A stretch of 5,440 bases of DNA from Acetobacteraceae bacterium (GTDB lineage: Bacteria > Pseudomonadota > Alphaproteobacteria > Acetobacterales > Acetobacteraceae). Below, piece after piece: positions 5,249 through 5,440 of this stretch; the first letter of the stretch is position 1, and every line of letters starts with the position of its first letter. The translations under genes and the position numbers were made by a program. Where the stretch lies: the NCBI GenBank assembly GCA_030044345.1, contig JASHVY010000225.1, forward strand, positions 1 through 5,440, read 5' to 3'. The notes under the pieces were generated by a model, which had not been told where the DNA came from, made no database searches, and saw only the letters and a list, made by a program, of their open reading frames with translations.

Positions 5249-5440
5249 CTACTTGACCACTCCTGTACGCACACGTTCTTGACTAACCAATACCGCAGCA
5301 ACAACGACGGCACCTTTGATGACCAACTGCGTGTATTGCGACACACCCATCAGGTTCAGGCCGTTGTCCAGGATCGAGATGATCAGTACCCCGATCAGCG
5401 TTCGGTGCGGGCCACCCGTGCCGCCGGCGAGCGAAGTTCC
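5249..5440 (-). CDS. Sugar ABC transporter permease, RbsC type (C-terminal fragment)
   Basis: The last 63 codons of a - strand gene run in from the right window edge and stop at TAG (5251-5249). The reading GTSLAGGTGG, then TLIGVLIISILDNGLNLMGV, then VIKGAVVVAAVLV is the typical C-terminal end of the BPD_transp_2 family. These are the inner-membrane permeases of ribose/xylose/inositol-type importers, which work with a CUT2 double-domain ATPase and a periplasmic sugar-binding protein. Two hydrophobic segments are visible (about 15-31 and 39-53 of the fragment), ending in a short basic tail QERVRTGVVK. The gene is partial only because the window ends; the substrate cannot be told from this part. 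It is convergent with the amino acid operon. Confidence 0.85.
   Translation of the reverse strand, partial: GTSLAGGTGGPHRTLIGVLIISILDNGLNLMGVSQYTQLVIKGAVVVAAVLVSQERVRTGVVK

Noticed and set aside
1..5440. CRISPR array, rRNA or complete tRNA
   Set aside because: No regularly spaced direct repeats, no rRNA-like sequence and no complete cloverleaf were seen on either strand.

Overview
The window is GC-rich DNA with GC-rich third codon positions and short intergenic gaps. It looks like an alphaproteobacterial chromosome or large replicon, but this rests on composition and gene style only and the genus is not resolved. Its best-supported content is a complete four-gene polar amino acid ABC uptake operon. 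To the left is a TetR-type regulator with a small conserved-looking protein. To the right is a stretch of decayed mobile DNA, then the end of a second, oppositely oriented ABC transporter gene.

Layout. Positions 1-247 carry a strong imperfect palindrome (39-86) and the tetR control region, where a cluster of TGTTC/GAACA half-sites (162-203) surrounds a -10-like hexamer. A TetR/AcrR-family repressor gene (248-844) is followed after 33 bases by a 108-residue protein of unknown function (878-1204), and a short GC hairpin follows its stop. The 1205-1465 gap ends in a 12-pair stem-loop (1418-1448) that sits two bases before the ribosome binding site of the next gene. The operon 1466-4712 then encodes a periplasmic binding protein with a Sec signal peptide, two inner-membrane permeases and an ATPase. 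All lie on the + strand with gaps of 8 bases, a 4-base overlap and 18 bases. Together they would capture an amino acid in the periplasm and import it at the cost of ATP. The substrate cannot be read from sequence, and no catabolic gene lies in the window to name it.

From 4713 on, the intact genes stop. The - strand of about 4757-4916 reads as the decayed C-terminus of an IS66-family transposase (TnpC), and a degenerate IS66-like terminal motif may sit at 4720-4733, just after the ATPase stop. Positions 4917-5248 contain no gene I can identify, though long frames are open on both strands. At the right edge (5249-5440, - strand) the last 63 residues of an RbsC-type sugar ABC permease enter the window. 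The amino acid operon and the sugar transporter are therefore convergent, and the decayed IS lies between them.

No wholly new system is evident. The items most worth checking are the tetR operator cluster, the leader hairpin of the amino acid operon, the unrecognised 108-residue protein, and the IS66 scar with the unexplained DNA beside it.
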